This document shows, piece after piece, positions 22,799 to 34,193 of a DNA stretch of 64,000 bases. Each line of letters begins with the position of its first letter. Position 1 is the first letter of the stretch. A program made the translations under genes and the position numbers. The notes beneath the pieces were generated by a model. That model saw nothing but the letters and a program-made list of their open reading frames with translations, ran no database searches and was not told the origin of the DNA. Origin of the DNA: Coriolopsis trogii (taxonomy: Eukaryota > Basidiomycota > Agaricomycetes > Polyporales > Polyporaceae); assembly GCA_020543525.1 (NCBI GenBank), contig JAHYIO010000036.1, positions 1,922,001-1,986,000 on the forward strand. Reading direction: 5' to 3'.

Positions 22799-23371
22799 AT
22801 GTCTGACATCAAGGTCGAAGGGTTCAAGGTGTGTTTCGCCTACGCGTCAATCCCGCATGGACACTCACATGCACGACGTCACAGGCTTCCGAGATCCTCG
22901 CCGCGCTGGCAGAGGTCTTCAGCAATTACAGCGAGGAGGAGAAGAAGTCTCAGATCAAGAAGGTACGTGTTCCCGGGTCCACTCTCATACCACCCCCGCT
23001 CTTCCGCTCACAAGTGGCGACGGAAACTGTAGACGAACGGTATCTTCGAGATGCGTGTAAAGAACGCGGAGGGCAAGGAGGCCGTGTGGACAATCGACCT
23101 CAAGTCGACGGGTTCGGTATACAAGGGCGAGCCCAAGACTAAGCCCAACGTCACTATCATTATGTCGGACGAGACCTTCCAGCAGCTCGCGGAAGGCAAG
23201 CTCGATGGCCAGAAGGCTTTCATGAGCGGAAAGCTGAAGACGAAGGGCAACATGATGTTCGCCACCAAGCTCGACGGCATTCTGAAGGTGCGTCATTCCA
23301 ATATATGACGTGTGGGTGCATCGTTACTCATGAGTTTGGTTCAGGCCGCGAAGACGAAGGCGAAGCTGTGA
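22799..23371 (+). CDS. Peroxisomal SCP2-domain protein
   Basis: Sterol carrier protein 2 domain, a hydrophobic-pocket lipid/acyl-CoA binding fold that works in peroxisomal lipid metabolism. Four exons: 22799-22828, 22885-22962, 23033-23287, 23345-23371, 129 residues. The protein is essentially the domain alone: FKASEILAALAEVF, then EAVWTIDLKSTGSVYKG, VTIIMSDETFQQLAEGKLD, FMSGKLKTKGNMM. It ends in AKL, a type 1 peroxisomal targeting signal. The last exon is only 27 nt and supplies that signal; if the intron is kept the frame ends in VRHSNI without a targeting tripeptide. It converges with the aldolase gene; 106 nt separate the stops. Confidence 0.95.
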
Positions 23372-23477
23372 TACCATGTCGCTATCTATGTTATGGTATA
23401 ATCATTGTATTTCGGGAATACCCATACTCATATCGAGTGACCCGCATATACCTCAGCAGCGAGATAGGATTAGGCCT

Positions 23478-24527
23478 TCACAACGACCCTTCCAAAACAA
23501 TCAGCTCTTCCAACTTCGCGCTCGCAGACGCGCCAGCTGCCTCCAAATCCCGCGGCGCGAGTGGGCCCCTCACGTTGGTATTCCCATATCCGAAGTGCTT
23601 GACTACGATCGCCTTGATGCCTGCGATGCTCCCCAACTTCTGCAGCTCCCAGTCGGCGTGCCCAAGTAGGGCTTGTAGCCGCTCGGCGTCGGCGAGCTTG
23701 CCTTCCTTATACAACTCGTACAACGCTTTATGCGCCTTCGGAGCGACGTTTGGCAGCGCCCCAATGATCCCCGCACTCCCCACCACGAGACCCTGCAGGA
23801 AGACCGACGACGAACCAGGGAATGCAGCGAATTTGGACCGAGGGAGTGTGGACGTGAGCCTGTGAAGTTTGCCGACGTCTGCGCAGGAGAGCTTGGTGCC
23901 GACAATGTTGGGGTGCTTACCCAACTCGGCGATGATGTCTGAGTCGAGATTCAGACCCGCGGTAACGACCGGAAAGTTGTAGATCATGACAGGGATCGGG
24001 GATGCATCAGCTACCTGGAGACGTATGCTATCATCAAGTCTGTTGAGGTTTACGTGGAGGCACTCGAACATACATCGCGGTGGAACTTGAGGATCCGCTC
24101 CTTGGTCATCTGGGGCGGCCACACACCGGGAGTGAGCACCAGTGCGTGACTGGCCCCAGCCTCCTTCGCATCCACGCAAAGCTTCTTCGTCTCCCTCGTC
24201 GACTGGCCACCTGTCCCTGCAATGACGAGCACCTCCTTGTAGCCGTTCTCGTCAAGCGTGGCGCGGGTGAGTCGAATGGTCTCCTTGCGCTCGTCGTGAG
24301 AAAGGTGCTGGGCTTCGCCGTTGCTGCCCTGAACGAGGATGCCCGTTACGCCGCCCTAACATTCGCATCCGGGATTAGGATTTGCGTTGTAACGTTTTCT
24401 CTGGGCTTACTTTCGCGAGGCGAAGGACGTGTGCTTGGATTGCAGGTACATCGAGATCCTCGTTCTCGTCGAAGAACAGCACGGCTGGAACATAGACACC
24501 AGGAGGGGGAGGCGTGCTGTTAGGCAT
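23478..24527 (-). CDS. DapA/HOGA-family pyruvate aldolase
   Basis: Class I aldolase of the dihydrodipicolinate synthase/N-acetylneuraminate lyase superfamily. Three exons: 24527-24411, 24355-24074, 24014-23478, 311 residues, full family length. The Schiff-base lysine is in IVGTKLSCADV and the catalytic tyrosine in PVMIYNFPVVT; the substrate-loop region GGVTGILVQGSNGEAQHL is intact. Fungi make lysine by the aminoadipate route, so a DapA role is unlikely. Closest functional ideas are 4-hydroxy-2-oxoglutarate aldolase (hydroxyproline breakdown) or a 2-keto-3-deoxy-sugar-acid aldolase as in galacturonate or rhamnose catabolism. No mitochondrial presequence is obvious. The exact substrate is not readable from sequence. 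Confidence 0.9.
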
Positions 24528-25190
24528 AGAGACTGTCCGGACGCGTCCACTGGGGAATCTCTTGAGCGTGAGAGCTAGTCCGCAAGGACACGAGATAGAT
24601 ATACGCCATGGATTCGCGACCAGAGCAAGGGATTATCTGACTCATCTCATCGCGATATGAACAATGGACAGAGTTCAGCAACCACAACATCGGCGGAAGT
24701 TGTCAAGGATATAGCAGCGCATGCCCACGAGCCAAGCGCATGTGTGAGCCGTCAGAAAGCGACGTGAGAGGATGTTCTGGTGAACTGTATACTAGCGTAT
24801 ATAAGTGGACCAAGTGGGTAGAATCTTACAGATGAAAGTCAGTGTGTGCGTCATGGCGAAGTCTTTGAGTCTCCGCAAGACCTCATTTCACTGTCCGCGT
24901 GATTGTTTGAGTCGCCGCCCAATCTCGCCATGCCGACCGCGTGTGTCTCGGAGCTCGCGTGTACAAGCGCTCGTCTCGTCTGACGCTGCTCCAGGCTGCT
25001 CCTCCGCTTTCCAATCCTCTCTCTATCCTTCCGTCTTCGCTTTCTTGCTCTTCCACCTCCATCAGCGATAGGGACGCGACTCACTCCGCTTTGCTGCAGG
25101 CTGCGTTTGCAGGCAACGTCGGGCTTGGCGACTTAGGCCACTAGCAAAGTTAATCAAGTCCTGCGACTACGGGAGCGCGCACATTGCGAG
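24528..25190. other. Divergent promoter region aldolase / MGM1
   Basis: 663 nt between divergent starts. It contains CT-rich leader sequence before MGM1 (around 24990-25080) and no supportable gene. Confidence 0.5.
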
Positions 25191-28100
25191 ATGTACTCCT
25201 CCTTCCGCCGCCGCGTCTCAGCCGCCTTTACACCCCGCAAACTCTCGACATATGGAGCATCTGAAGTAGCCTCTGCTGCTGCTGCGCGCAAACACGTCGT
25301 GACGTCTCGGCCGGTCCATAGGCAGTTCGCGACGTTCTTGACGAACACCTCCGTCCAGACGCGCTCGCGGTATGGGGCCTCTCCAGCATCGGTCCGACGC
25401 GTGCACGTCCGCGCGATCTCGTACTCGTCCATCCCCCGCTTTATGTTGCGTGCGTTTCGGGTTCCGGCTGCAGCGGCGACTGTTGGTGCTGGAGGGTTGA
25501 CGTATGCGAATTACAAGTTTGAGGGTGAGTGGGGCTCCGTACGTCGCTCCCAATTGGGCCATCCTAGGTTTTGTTCGTACTGAAGTACATACTTGGCAGA
25601 ATTCAAGAAGAAGTCGAACGAGGTGTTCTCCACCGTGCAAGACACTATTACCGATGTTTTCGACACGGCTTCCGATGTGGTCAAGGGAGTCTCCTCCCGC
25701 ATGTCGGACGTGAAACTTCCCACTCTCGAGACACCTCAATTTCTCAAGGACCTCTTTTCTTCCTCTGAAGAAGGTGCCCATGGTGGTGGCGAAGGGGGCT
25801 CGGGGACGTCCTCGAAGAAGCGGCGACCGGATGGGGACGACGCGGCTGCTCTTGCAGCCATGATGGCTGCGACGACTCTGTCCGCTTCGGATTCGAAAGC
25901 TGCAGATTTGGAGGGCGATGACTCCCGGCAGAACGGGCTCATGCATTTGACGAGGAAACTTATCGAGATCCGGACTATGTTGATCAGCATTGACCAAAGC
26001 GACGCGTTGAAGCTGCCGAGTATCGTCGTCATTGGCAGTCAGAGTTCGGGTAAGAGTTCCGTTCTCGAGGCCATTGTGGGCCACGAGTTCCTTCCCAAGT
26101 GAGCATAGACTATGCAAACGTATGGTCGTCTACACGACTGAGCAGTTGCTTTACAGAGGCAACAACATGGTTACACGGCGACCGATTGAGCTCACGCTTA
26201 TCCACTCTCCCGGAAAACAAGAGTACGGGGAGTTCCCTGCGCTGGGTCTTGGGAAGATCACCGACTTCTCTGTCATCCAGCGAACCCTCACTGACCTGAA
26301 CTTGGCTGTCCCCGCCTCCGAATGCGTTTCCAATGAACCCATTGACCTCCGCATATATAGTCCGAACGTCCCTGACCTCACCTTGATCGACCTTCCGGGT
26401 TACATCCAGATCGCCTCCATGGACCAGCCTGAGACTTTGAAGGAGAAGATTGCTGGTCTCTGTGAGAGGTACATCCGTGAACCCAACATTATCCTCGCTG
26501 TCTGTGCCGCCGATGTCGACCTGGCCAACTCCCCTGCCCTCCGTGCGAGCAGGAAAGTCGACCCACTCGGCCTCCGGACGATCGGGGTGATCACGAAGAT
26601 GGACCTCGTGCCGCCGGAGCAAGGGGCTGCGATATTGACGGGCAACCGGTACCCCCTGCACCTCGGCTACGTCGGTGTTGTCTGCAAAGGATCGGGAAAG
26701 AAGGGGAACAAGGACAACCTCGGCACTCTAGCTCGGCGTTCTGAAGACGACTTCTTTGGCTCGCACCGCGACTTCTTCGGGAGCTCGTCTAAGCTCATGA
26801 CAGGGACGGACACGCTCCGGCGACGGCTCATGGAGGTGCTCGAGTCGTCGATGGCCTCGTCGCTGCACGGCATCACGAATGCGGTCCAGCTCGAGCTCGA
26901 GGAGGCACAGTACCAGTTCAAGGTGCAGTACAACGACAGGCGCATCTCGGCCGAGTCGTATGTCGCGGAGACGATGGACCTCCTCAAAGCACGCTTCAAG
27001 GAGCACACAGCGCAGTTCCGCAAGCCACATGTCCGGGCGAAGCTGAAGGCCATGCTCGAAGAACGTGTGATGAGCGTCCTCGAGCAGCTCTACTGGACGG
27101 ATAAGCGCGCTTCTGAGCTGTCCGCTCTGGGCGCGGATCCTCGTGTCACTCCAGATAACGTCGAGCCGTACTGGCGGTACAAGCTCGACGCGGCGTCGTC
27201 ACTGCTCACCAAGTCTGGGGTAGGACGCGACTCGACGCTCCTCGTCGCGGACGGCCTGCGTGCGCTCATCGACGCGATCGCGCAGGGCGAGCCGTTCAAC
27301 CACCACCCGCGTGCGTCGGAGCGGCTCATCCAGTTCTCGCACGCGATTCTGCGCGAGCGGATAGGCGTAACGTCGGATCAGGTCGAGAACTGCATCAAGC
27401 CGTACAAGTTCGAGGTTGAAGTCGAGCCGAGGGAGTGGGAAGAGGGGCGCGCGGGCGCGGTGCAGCTGTTTGAGCGCGAGATGAAGGCGTGTGAGGAGAA
27501 GCTGGAGGAGATCCGGGCACGGGTGGGTGGCAGAAGGAGGCTGAACAATCTGATGACCTATGTGCGCGAGCTCGAGCAGAAGGAGAAGGAGCGGACACAG
27601 CGGAGGTTGCAGGCAGGGGATGAGGCTCTTGCTCCCGAAACCGCCGAAGACTACCGCTATCCACCAGGTCAGATACTCGATGGTGCGTATTTTTTTTAGC
27701 AGAATTGCGTTGAAATTGACGGGATTGCTGATGGACTACAGCACGACATGCCATGCTGTACAACGAGCGTGCTGGGATCCTGAAACTCCGACTCGCTGCC
27801 CTCAAGTCAAAGAGGTGCAAGGCCGGACCGGAAAATGACGTGCTCTGCCCGGAGGCGTTCCTAAACGTTGTTGCAGACAAGCTCGCGTACACGTCCGCCA
27901 TGTTCATCAACATCGAGCTCCTCGACCACTTCTTCTACCAAGTATGTAATCCCGTGTGCTTCGCATTGTGCCGCACGCTGTGTTGACTGACTGATGATCC
28001 CTGTCAAGTTCCCTCGTGAGATCGACTCGCGACTGCTGTACGACCTCGACAGAAAGGAAATTGTGGAGTTTGCGCGCGAGAACCCGATCATTCGCAAACA

Positions 28101-28320
28101 TCTCGACCTGCAGGAGCGCAAGGATAAGCTGGAGGAGGTGAGTGTTTTTGCCCACGACTGTCTTCCAAGGCGTGCATCGCGAAGTGCCTGGAGTATTCTG
28201 GCTTGATACCGACATCCGCGGACACAGGTTATGAAGCAGCTCAACAGCTTGGCTACCCTCCGACCGGACGTCCAGCAGACCCCACGAAGACAACGGGGGC
28301 TGTTTGGGGGCATGTTCTGA
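25191..28320 (+). CDS. MGM1: Mitochondrial dynamin-like GTPase Mgm1/OPA1
   Basis: Inner-membrane dynamin that drives inner-membrane fusion and cristae shape. Six exons: 25191-25524, 25600-26098, 26157-27682, 27742-27941, 28009-28137, 28228-28320, 926 residues. Residues 1-80 are an Arg/Ser/Ala-rich presequence; a hydrophobic segment near 84-106 is the inner-membrane anchor. Residues 193-204 ([12 protein letters not shown]) form a small-residue helix in the place where rhomboid protease cuts yeast Mgm1. GTPase motifs: GSQSSGKSS (about 257), the switch MVTRRP, DLPG, TKMD. The middle/stalk and paddle region follow, then a GED-like C-terminus ending LFGGMF. Long and short forms are expected by analogy. 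Intron 4 ends in AAG. Confidence 0.96.
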
Positions 28321-29105
28321 CCGTGATGGGCGCGGCACGATGGTGTCGGTGTTGTGGCGCTTGATAGAACTTGGATTTTACGGGATACTGTATACACTTA
28401 TTGATCAGGAACCTTCTTGTTATGATGTCGATAGCGTCTCGAATCGTATAATGCACCCTCTACTCTCAAGCACTCGTTAAGCTCGAAATTTGTGCCTCGA
28501 ACTCGCCCCTGTCGCTTGAGGATTGACGCGAGCTGTGCAGCCTGCTGAGGTTATCTCCTGTTATCTCAAGGCAGTAGTTCCTTGGGGTTTCCGGTTCGCG
28601 CAGTGGCCGGTACCGGCCCCTCTTAGTCAAAATGTCTCGTGCATTCGCATTTCTTGGGGTCGCGTCCGGTGTTTTCGTCGACGAGGCTGAAAACCACTTT
28701 GCTCTGGGCGGCCGTAGCGATCCCGAGGTTGAGGTATAAATGTGCACGGGTGACATGTGCTTTGTAGCTTCCACCAGAACAAGACGACGAAGGCGAAGAA
28801 CTTCCTCAAAGGCGTGAGGTGATAGGTACGGGTCTGCTCACGTTCACTGGCAGGAACGCGGAAATTGATCAGAACAAGAATCCCAAACAGTTGGACATCT
28901 GCACTGGCAGATCCCACTCTCACCAAGGGCTTCTTGAGCGGCATCTGCTAAGTGGACGCGGAGAGCGATATAATATAAAATGACCACTGCAGCCACTGCT
29001 GTGCTTACGGGCGCGCAACACGAAGGAGATCGCCACAATTCCCGGACCCGTCGACGAGGAATCTTATACAACACTGCTTGCTTTCTCCCCCTTCTCACCC
29101 TCGCC
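28321..29105. other. Intergenic with TATA element before THEM6-like gene
   Basis: 785 nt. A very AT-rich GATATAATATAAAA element sits at about 28967-28980, some 125 nt before the ATG at 29106, and is the likely core promoter. An in-frame ATG at 28980 overlaps this element and is therefore probably not used. No other gene is seen. Confidence 0.5.
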
Positions 29106-30783
29106 ATGGCTGTCGCGCTTCCTGTCGTCCTCCGGAGGTTCGCTGGTCTCTCTGTGCCAGGTGCGTCGATCGTACGTACTCACGGGACCCGCGACGCTGA
29201 GCCGGTGGTCATGCGCAGACCTCGCCCGCCTTTTAGCCGCACGCTCGTTCGCGTACGCACCCAAGCTCGTCAAGTACGCCATCCTCTTTCTCTTCCTCTG
29301 CCAGGCTCGGTCGTGGCCCCTCGTCTGGCACTGTGAGTTCCCCCTCTCTCCTGCCGCACTGTCCAGGGCCTTGCTCATGATGGCCCCTCCGAACGCACAG
29401 TCTACGTATGGCGCCCCGTCTTCGCCATTCGCGGGAGGTACCTCCTCCACCGTCTCTCCCACATCCTCTCCCCTGCCCGCGTGCGCAAGCAGAAGAACCT
29501 GGAATGGCTCGAGGGGCTCTCGCCCGTTGGCATAAACCCTTTCGACGTCCAGGTCACATACAAGACTTGGGCAGGTGCGTCTTCTGTATTACCCACCTCC
29601 CCCTCGCCCCATGCAAGTATTGAAGCGGCCAACGCGCAGGGCCGGACGAATGCGACTTCAACATGCACCTGAGCAACTCCTCATATCCTAGGGTACGTGC
29701 GCACAGCTACACGCGGTGTCCAGTCTCCGCACATATCACATATCGCATATCCCATGGCCCATGCCCGTCTCGCTAACACCGCTCCCTTCACCAGCACCTC
29801 GATGGCGCGCGTTTCAAGTACGCCCTCAAGTTCTGCCCCACCTTCTTCCGCGCGGGCGGCTGGATGGCTCTCGGAGGTGCGTCTTCTTCTCCGTTCCCCT
29901 CCCCTCGGGAACCCAATGTCCGTATACGCTAACGCACCGCGCGCACCCCACTAGCCACTCACTTTGCATTCCTCCGCGAGATCCCCATGTTCTCCAAGTA
30001 CGAGATGCGCGTGAGCGTGATGAGCTGGGACCACAAATGGGTACGTCCGTCCTCTCGTCCCCTCCGTGCATATACCATGTGCGCGAACGCTCATCCCTCC
30101 TCTCCAAAAACCAGATCTACGTCGTCACCCGGTTCGTCACCAAGCCCAAGAAAGGCAGCAAGCGCCCCCATGCCCAACAACGCCCCGCCAAGCTCGAGTC
30201 CGCCTCCGCCACGCCCCCCGCCGACGCCGCCCCCCGGCCCTCGCTGCACACCGCGCGCGACATTACCGAGTCCAGCCCGTCCACGCCGCCAAACGGCAAC
30301 GACAACAGCTCGTCCGCCGCGCTCCGCGCCGCCGCCAAGCAGCTCCTCGAGCGCCCCGAGCCGGACGGCGCGGTCCTCAACTGCCTCTCCGTCTCCGAGA
30401 TATGCTGCAAGATCGGGCGGATCACCGTGCCCCCCGCGCTCGTCCTCGCCATGGACGGCCTCTCGCGCGCTCCGGACGGTGTGCCGGCCAAGAACGCGAA
30501 CGGAACCGGAAACGGAAAGTCGCAAGCGCAAGCGTACTCGCGCGCCAACCCGCCCCCGCACTGGGAGCACGTCCGCCGTCTTCGGGGCGAGCACCACACG
30601 ATCGGCGGCGCCGCGAGCATGCGCACGCTCCGCGACTTCTACACCACCGGCTGGCGGAACATGCCCGAGGACGGGCGCTGGTGGGAGGATGCGCTCGGGG
30701 GCGAGGTCGAGGAGCGCAGGCTGCTCGGGCTCGGGTCCATGCAGGCGCTCAGACATGGTATGGAGGAGGCCCGCACGATCTGA
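29106..30783 (+). CDS. THEM6-like hotdog-fold thioesterase family protein
   Basis: Acyl-CoA thioesterase-like protein of the 4HBT/THEM6 group. Seven exons: 29106-29160, 29219-29332, 29401-29574, 29640-29692, 29795-29876, 29955-30040, 30115-30783, 410 residues. The N-terminus has a membrane segment (KYAILFLFLCQARSWPLVW), as in other members tied to the ER. The hotdog core has TYKTWAGPDECDFNMHLSNS, RFKYALKFCPTFFRAGGWMAL and the strand EMRVSVMSWDHKWIYVVTRFV. A Pro/Ser/Ala-rich insertion of about 80 residues after KPKKG splits the fold before CLSVSEICCKIGRITVPPALV. The C-terminal part carries the DFYTTGWRNMPEDGRWW stretch common to fungal relatives. Substrate unknown. Confidence 0.88.
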
Positions 30784-31003
30784 CCGTCTGTCTCTGCCGT
30801 CCGAGTCTGTGCGTTAGGGATGCGAGGACTGTTCAAGTCACGAGAAGTCATCGGTAGCCCGATCTCTGCGAGGTCAGGGCGCATGTATATAGTCTAGATG
30901 GTATGGCTGTCCTGATAGTCCAAGGTAAACTAGTGGGTCCCTAAGAGATGGGGGTATCGCTATGAGGCGTGCCATGTAGCAACGCATGTCCACGTCCTGC
31001 AAC

Positions 31004-32435
31004 TCAAATGGTCATGATATCAGGTTCGTCCTCAGGAGAACTCGAGAGCCTGATCCAGTCCGCAGGCCCGTCCCGCGACGGAAGCGTAGGGATGACCGGC
31101 GTCGCCTCAGTGACTTCAATCACTGGCTCGGGGTCGTGCGGTCCATAACGTGCGAGAACGTCCTCAATGTACGCTTGGTCCTGAACAAGCAGCCAGAGGC
31201 TCTCCATGTCATCCTCCCCGACGTGGTTGTTCACGCAGCAGCGCGGAGTGAACGGGACCCAGACGTACGCGAAGCGCGCGACGGCGAGCACGACAACAAT
31301 CGCGCACCACTCGAGGCTGAGCCGTGCGGAGCCGAGAATAACGAGGAGGAAAATCTTGACGTAGTCTGTGGCGTTCTCGGCAAAGAAGGCGAACCGCCGG
31401 AGGTCGCGCGGGGGCGGATCGGAGATATATCCCGGCGAGAACCAGACGAGGTCGACCTGGTTGGGGAAGAGGAGGATCGTGGCGCCGACGGCGACACACC
31501 AGGGTACGAAGAGCGCGATGCGGATGGTGATGGCTGGGTATGTGGACTGGACCTGCTGAGGCACCAACGACTCTGGGGCGACTGACGATTGCGGCTCTTT
31601 GACTGATGCGGAGGACAGCAACCTCGAAAACGCCGGGAATGGTATGAAGGACGTTGGCGCGGGGGTGGAAGGAGGAGTACAGGGTAGCTCTGGAGAGTAT
31701 ATGCCAGTGATAGAGCTGCCGCTGGTGGAGCGGCTGCTGCATTGGAGCCTGTCGCCATCGACGGTTGCCGTGTCTTTGTCGACTATAATAGTCATTGCAG
31801 GACGTCCCGAGATCTGAATGCTCAAGGTTAGTGGGTATATGCGCACGACTTATAGCGGGGTTGCTCACATCCGTCCATCCACCTGGAATGGCGCTAGACA
31901 TAGCCGTCGCGGAGTCAGATTCTACGATCTTCTTGTCCAGATGCTGCATGCAGTTGTTCATCAATGCAGCCTGAGGTGTACAGATGAGTATATACGTACG
32001 CCACGAACTGTTCTCTTGAACATGAGTGCTTTTACCACGTTCTTCGCCTTGCCTACCGCCTTGACGAGACCCCTCGCCTTCGGAGGAGACTGCATGAGCT
32101 GCGAAGAGCCAACAAACCCATGGGGAGCACGCGGAGTCTGGAGGTCCATATCCTCATCGTCTTCGCGGACGGAAGGGGAGCCTGCATGAGGTTTGTCGGA
32201 GCTTATGACCTCGAAAATACACTCCTCGTCCGGAGTGAGTATGTCTGGGGTACTCATCCGAGAAGTATCCTCAGTTGAGCAACGTTCCTTGAGCTCGGGC
32301 TGGGACTGTGAGCCTAGATAGTCAATACAAAGGGTGGGGTGAGCTCACCATAGGTCCGAGGAGAGGGCGTCGGGGAGGAACCCAGTCGTAGGAAATAGGA
32401 GCCCATTCCGAGTGGCCTTGTTCTCTGTCAGACAT
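31004..32435 (-). CDS. Membrane protein of unknown function
   Basis: Four exons on minus: 32435-32349, 32305-32000, 31970-31869, 31813-31004, 434 residues. The first intron is only 43 nt. The N-terminal half is polar, with an acidic EDDEDMD patch and a basic KAVGKAKNVVKALMFKR helix. After a Ser/Thr/Pro-rich linker come hydrophobic segments: IRIALFVPWCVAVGATILLFP, then DYVKIFLLVILG and WCAIVVVLAVARFAYVWVPF. A PRCCVNNH motif and an acidic C-terminal tail follow. I do not recognise the family. Topology looks like three or four helices near the C-terminus with a long N-terminal cytosolic region. It is convergent with the THEM6-like gene. Confidence 0.75.
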
Positions 32436-32928
32436 GTTGTGCACGGCCGGACGGAACACGCGAGGAAGGAGGCAGTATAGGCTGTGGAAGAGATGGTGAA
32501 TCTACGCCAGGCAGGAATACTGGGAGGGGAGAGATGTCTGGGTATATATTAGAGTCAACCAAGACCTGTCGGAGGCTGACGATTGGGCAAGAGGGTTGTG
32601 AAGAGAGACTGTCAGCGTCATCGAGCATTTGTGGAGTGCGCACCCTACCAGCACGCTCGGGCCCGTCCTCTTGGCAGTCGTTCGCGCACCGTCACATCTC
32701 CTGTCCAGAGCGGGGGCGGTTCGAATCGCGGTCACATGTCTGTCGTCTTGTTCGGCTCACGACATGCAACCAGTCAGTGCCAGCGAAATCCCTTGGGGCA
32801 GCGGCGAGCACCCAGCTAACACAACAGCCCACGCAGTGCAGTCGTAGCTTCGTCTTCAGCAAGTCAAAATCTTCGCGATTCTGATACATAGTTGCGCATT
32901 CCAACGATACAAGTAGATCACACCACCG

Positions 32929-33612
32929 TCAGTGCCTCTGCACCTTCGGTGCTGGAATCAGGCCAAGTAGGCCAAACGCGAGTGCATACAACCCGCACGC
33001 TGTGATCGGAGACCGGTGAGCATATACAGATCTCCCGGCGGTCGTAAGGGTTAGACTTGCCTGCTATTATACCCTCAATGTATCCCATATCTGACCACCG
33101 TCCTAGTGTGTACCCAAGCAGAGACCATCCAGCAACGATCGATGCAGTCATGATCTGAAGAGCACGTTACAGCCCAGTCCTACAACGCCTTGAACACAAA
33201 CGTACCGGGATGACCGTAGACAGAACACCCGACTGCCTCCAGTGTCGATACTGTGTATGCAAATGGTCAACGGCCTCCATCATGCTCACCAATACACTGA
33301 GCACTCACATTTGGATGTTCTCCCTTGATCAAGGGCAATGCAAGCACATACAAGAACAACGAGACAGTGACAGCGGCCGCAAGAATCGACGCGCGTGCGG
33401 CCAGTCTACGATGTATCCAGGCAAACGTCTCCCTTCGATTCTTTCTGAACGTAGTAGCATACGCACCTGCCCCATCCCTGCACTCCATTCTCGCCCTTCA
33501 GGATTCGTAGAAGAACATCGTGGCTGTCGGTGTAGTATGTGACGAGGGCACCCGGAAGGACAAACTTGAGCTGCTTGAGAGTGTGGCGCGAGAACGATAG
33601 GAGAAAAGTCAT
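32929..33612 (-). CDS. Small three-helix membrane protein, unknown
   Basis: Five short exons on minus: 33612-33467, 33405-33309, 33250-33206, 33154-33073, 32999-32929. Joined they give 146 residues; no single open frame shows the gene. The N-terminus is MTFLLSFSRHTLKQLKFVLP. Three hydrophobic segments follow: RASILAAAVTVSLFLYVLALPL, a long VLSTVIPIMTASIVAGWSLLG, and GLYALAFGLLGLIPA, ending KVQRH. All four junctions use GT-AG sites (GTGCGT, GTGAGT, GTACGT, GTATAA) and keep one frame. No family recognised. It lies in tandem with the membrane-protein gene at 31004 and diverges from the exchanger gene. Confidence 0.72.
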
Positions 33613-34193
33613 GTCAAGGACTGCACTAGGCGCAGATGGACGAAGGGAGAAGCATGCAAGACACGGGGACAGCTAGCTGGATGACCGCCAATGGATCGTG
33701 CTGAGCCTGTGCTGAGCTTAACGTTCTCAAGGCGTCCAAGTCGTGACACTGATCGACGTCAACACAATCGGGCTCGCTTTCACATGTTACTTTCAGGCGC
33801 CCAGGGACTTATCGCAGCTAAATGGGCTAACTGATAAGATTACGCCTAGCTAAGCCCCCAACCACACTCATCCATGCGCACGCCAAGCACACCGTCCAGT
33901 CTACGTCTATCCTACTCGCACTCTCAAATGCTGCTGTAAGCTAGCTGCTTCGTATGTTCCATACCGCCTGCGCCCATTTTCGTTGCTGCTAGTTGCAGCC
34001 GGAAATTTGATCGCAATTTCCGGCGTTCATATACCGCGAGAAAATAATTGCGTAGACTGCGCTGCCATCTCTGGAGTCTGAAAGGAGGAGTAGGGAGCGG
34101 CCGCTCTCGCACGCGCATGTCTGCTCACATCCATTCCTCACTCGCATGCTCTGAACTCGTCCTGCGCTCGGTCGTCTCTCTACAGCGGCCATC
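33613..34193. other. Divergent promoter region
   Basis: 581 nt between the starts of the small membrane-protein gene and the exchanger gene. No gene seen; presumed promoters for both. Confidence 0.5.

Noticed and set aside
22381..23060. Long frames on both strands over the SCP2 promoter
   Set aside because: They overlap the TATA box and SCP2 exons and have no protein-like content.
28980..29105. Upstream in-frame ATG for the THEM6-like gene
   Set aside because: It overlaps the TATA-like element, so it is probably not transcribed.
29987..30857. Two long overlapping plus frames (276 and 263 codons)
   Set aside because: They are shadow frames over the high-GC last exon of the THEM6-like gene.
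32700..32725. tRNA-like GGTTCGAATC
   Set aside because: Only the closing pair of the T-stem forms; no cloverleaf.
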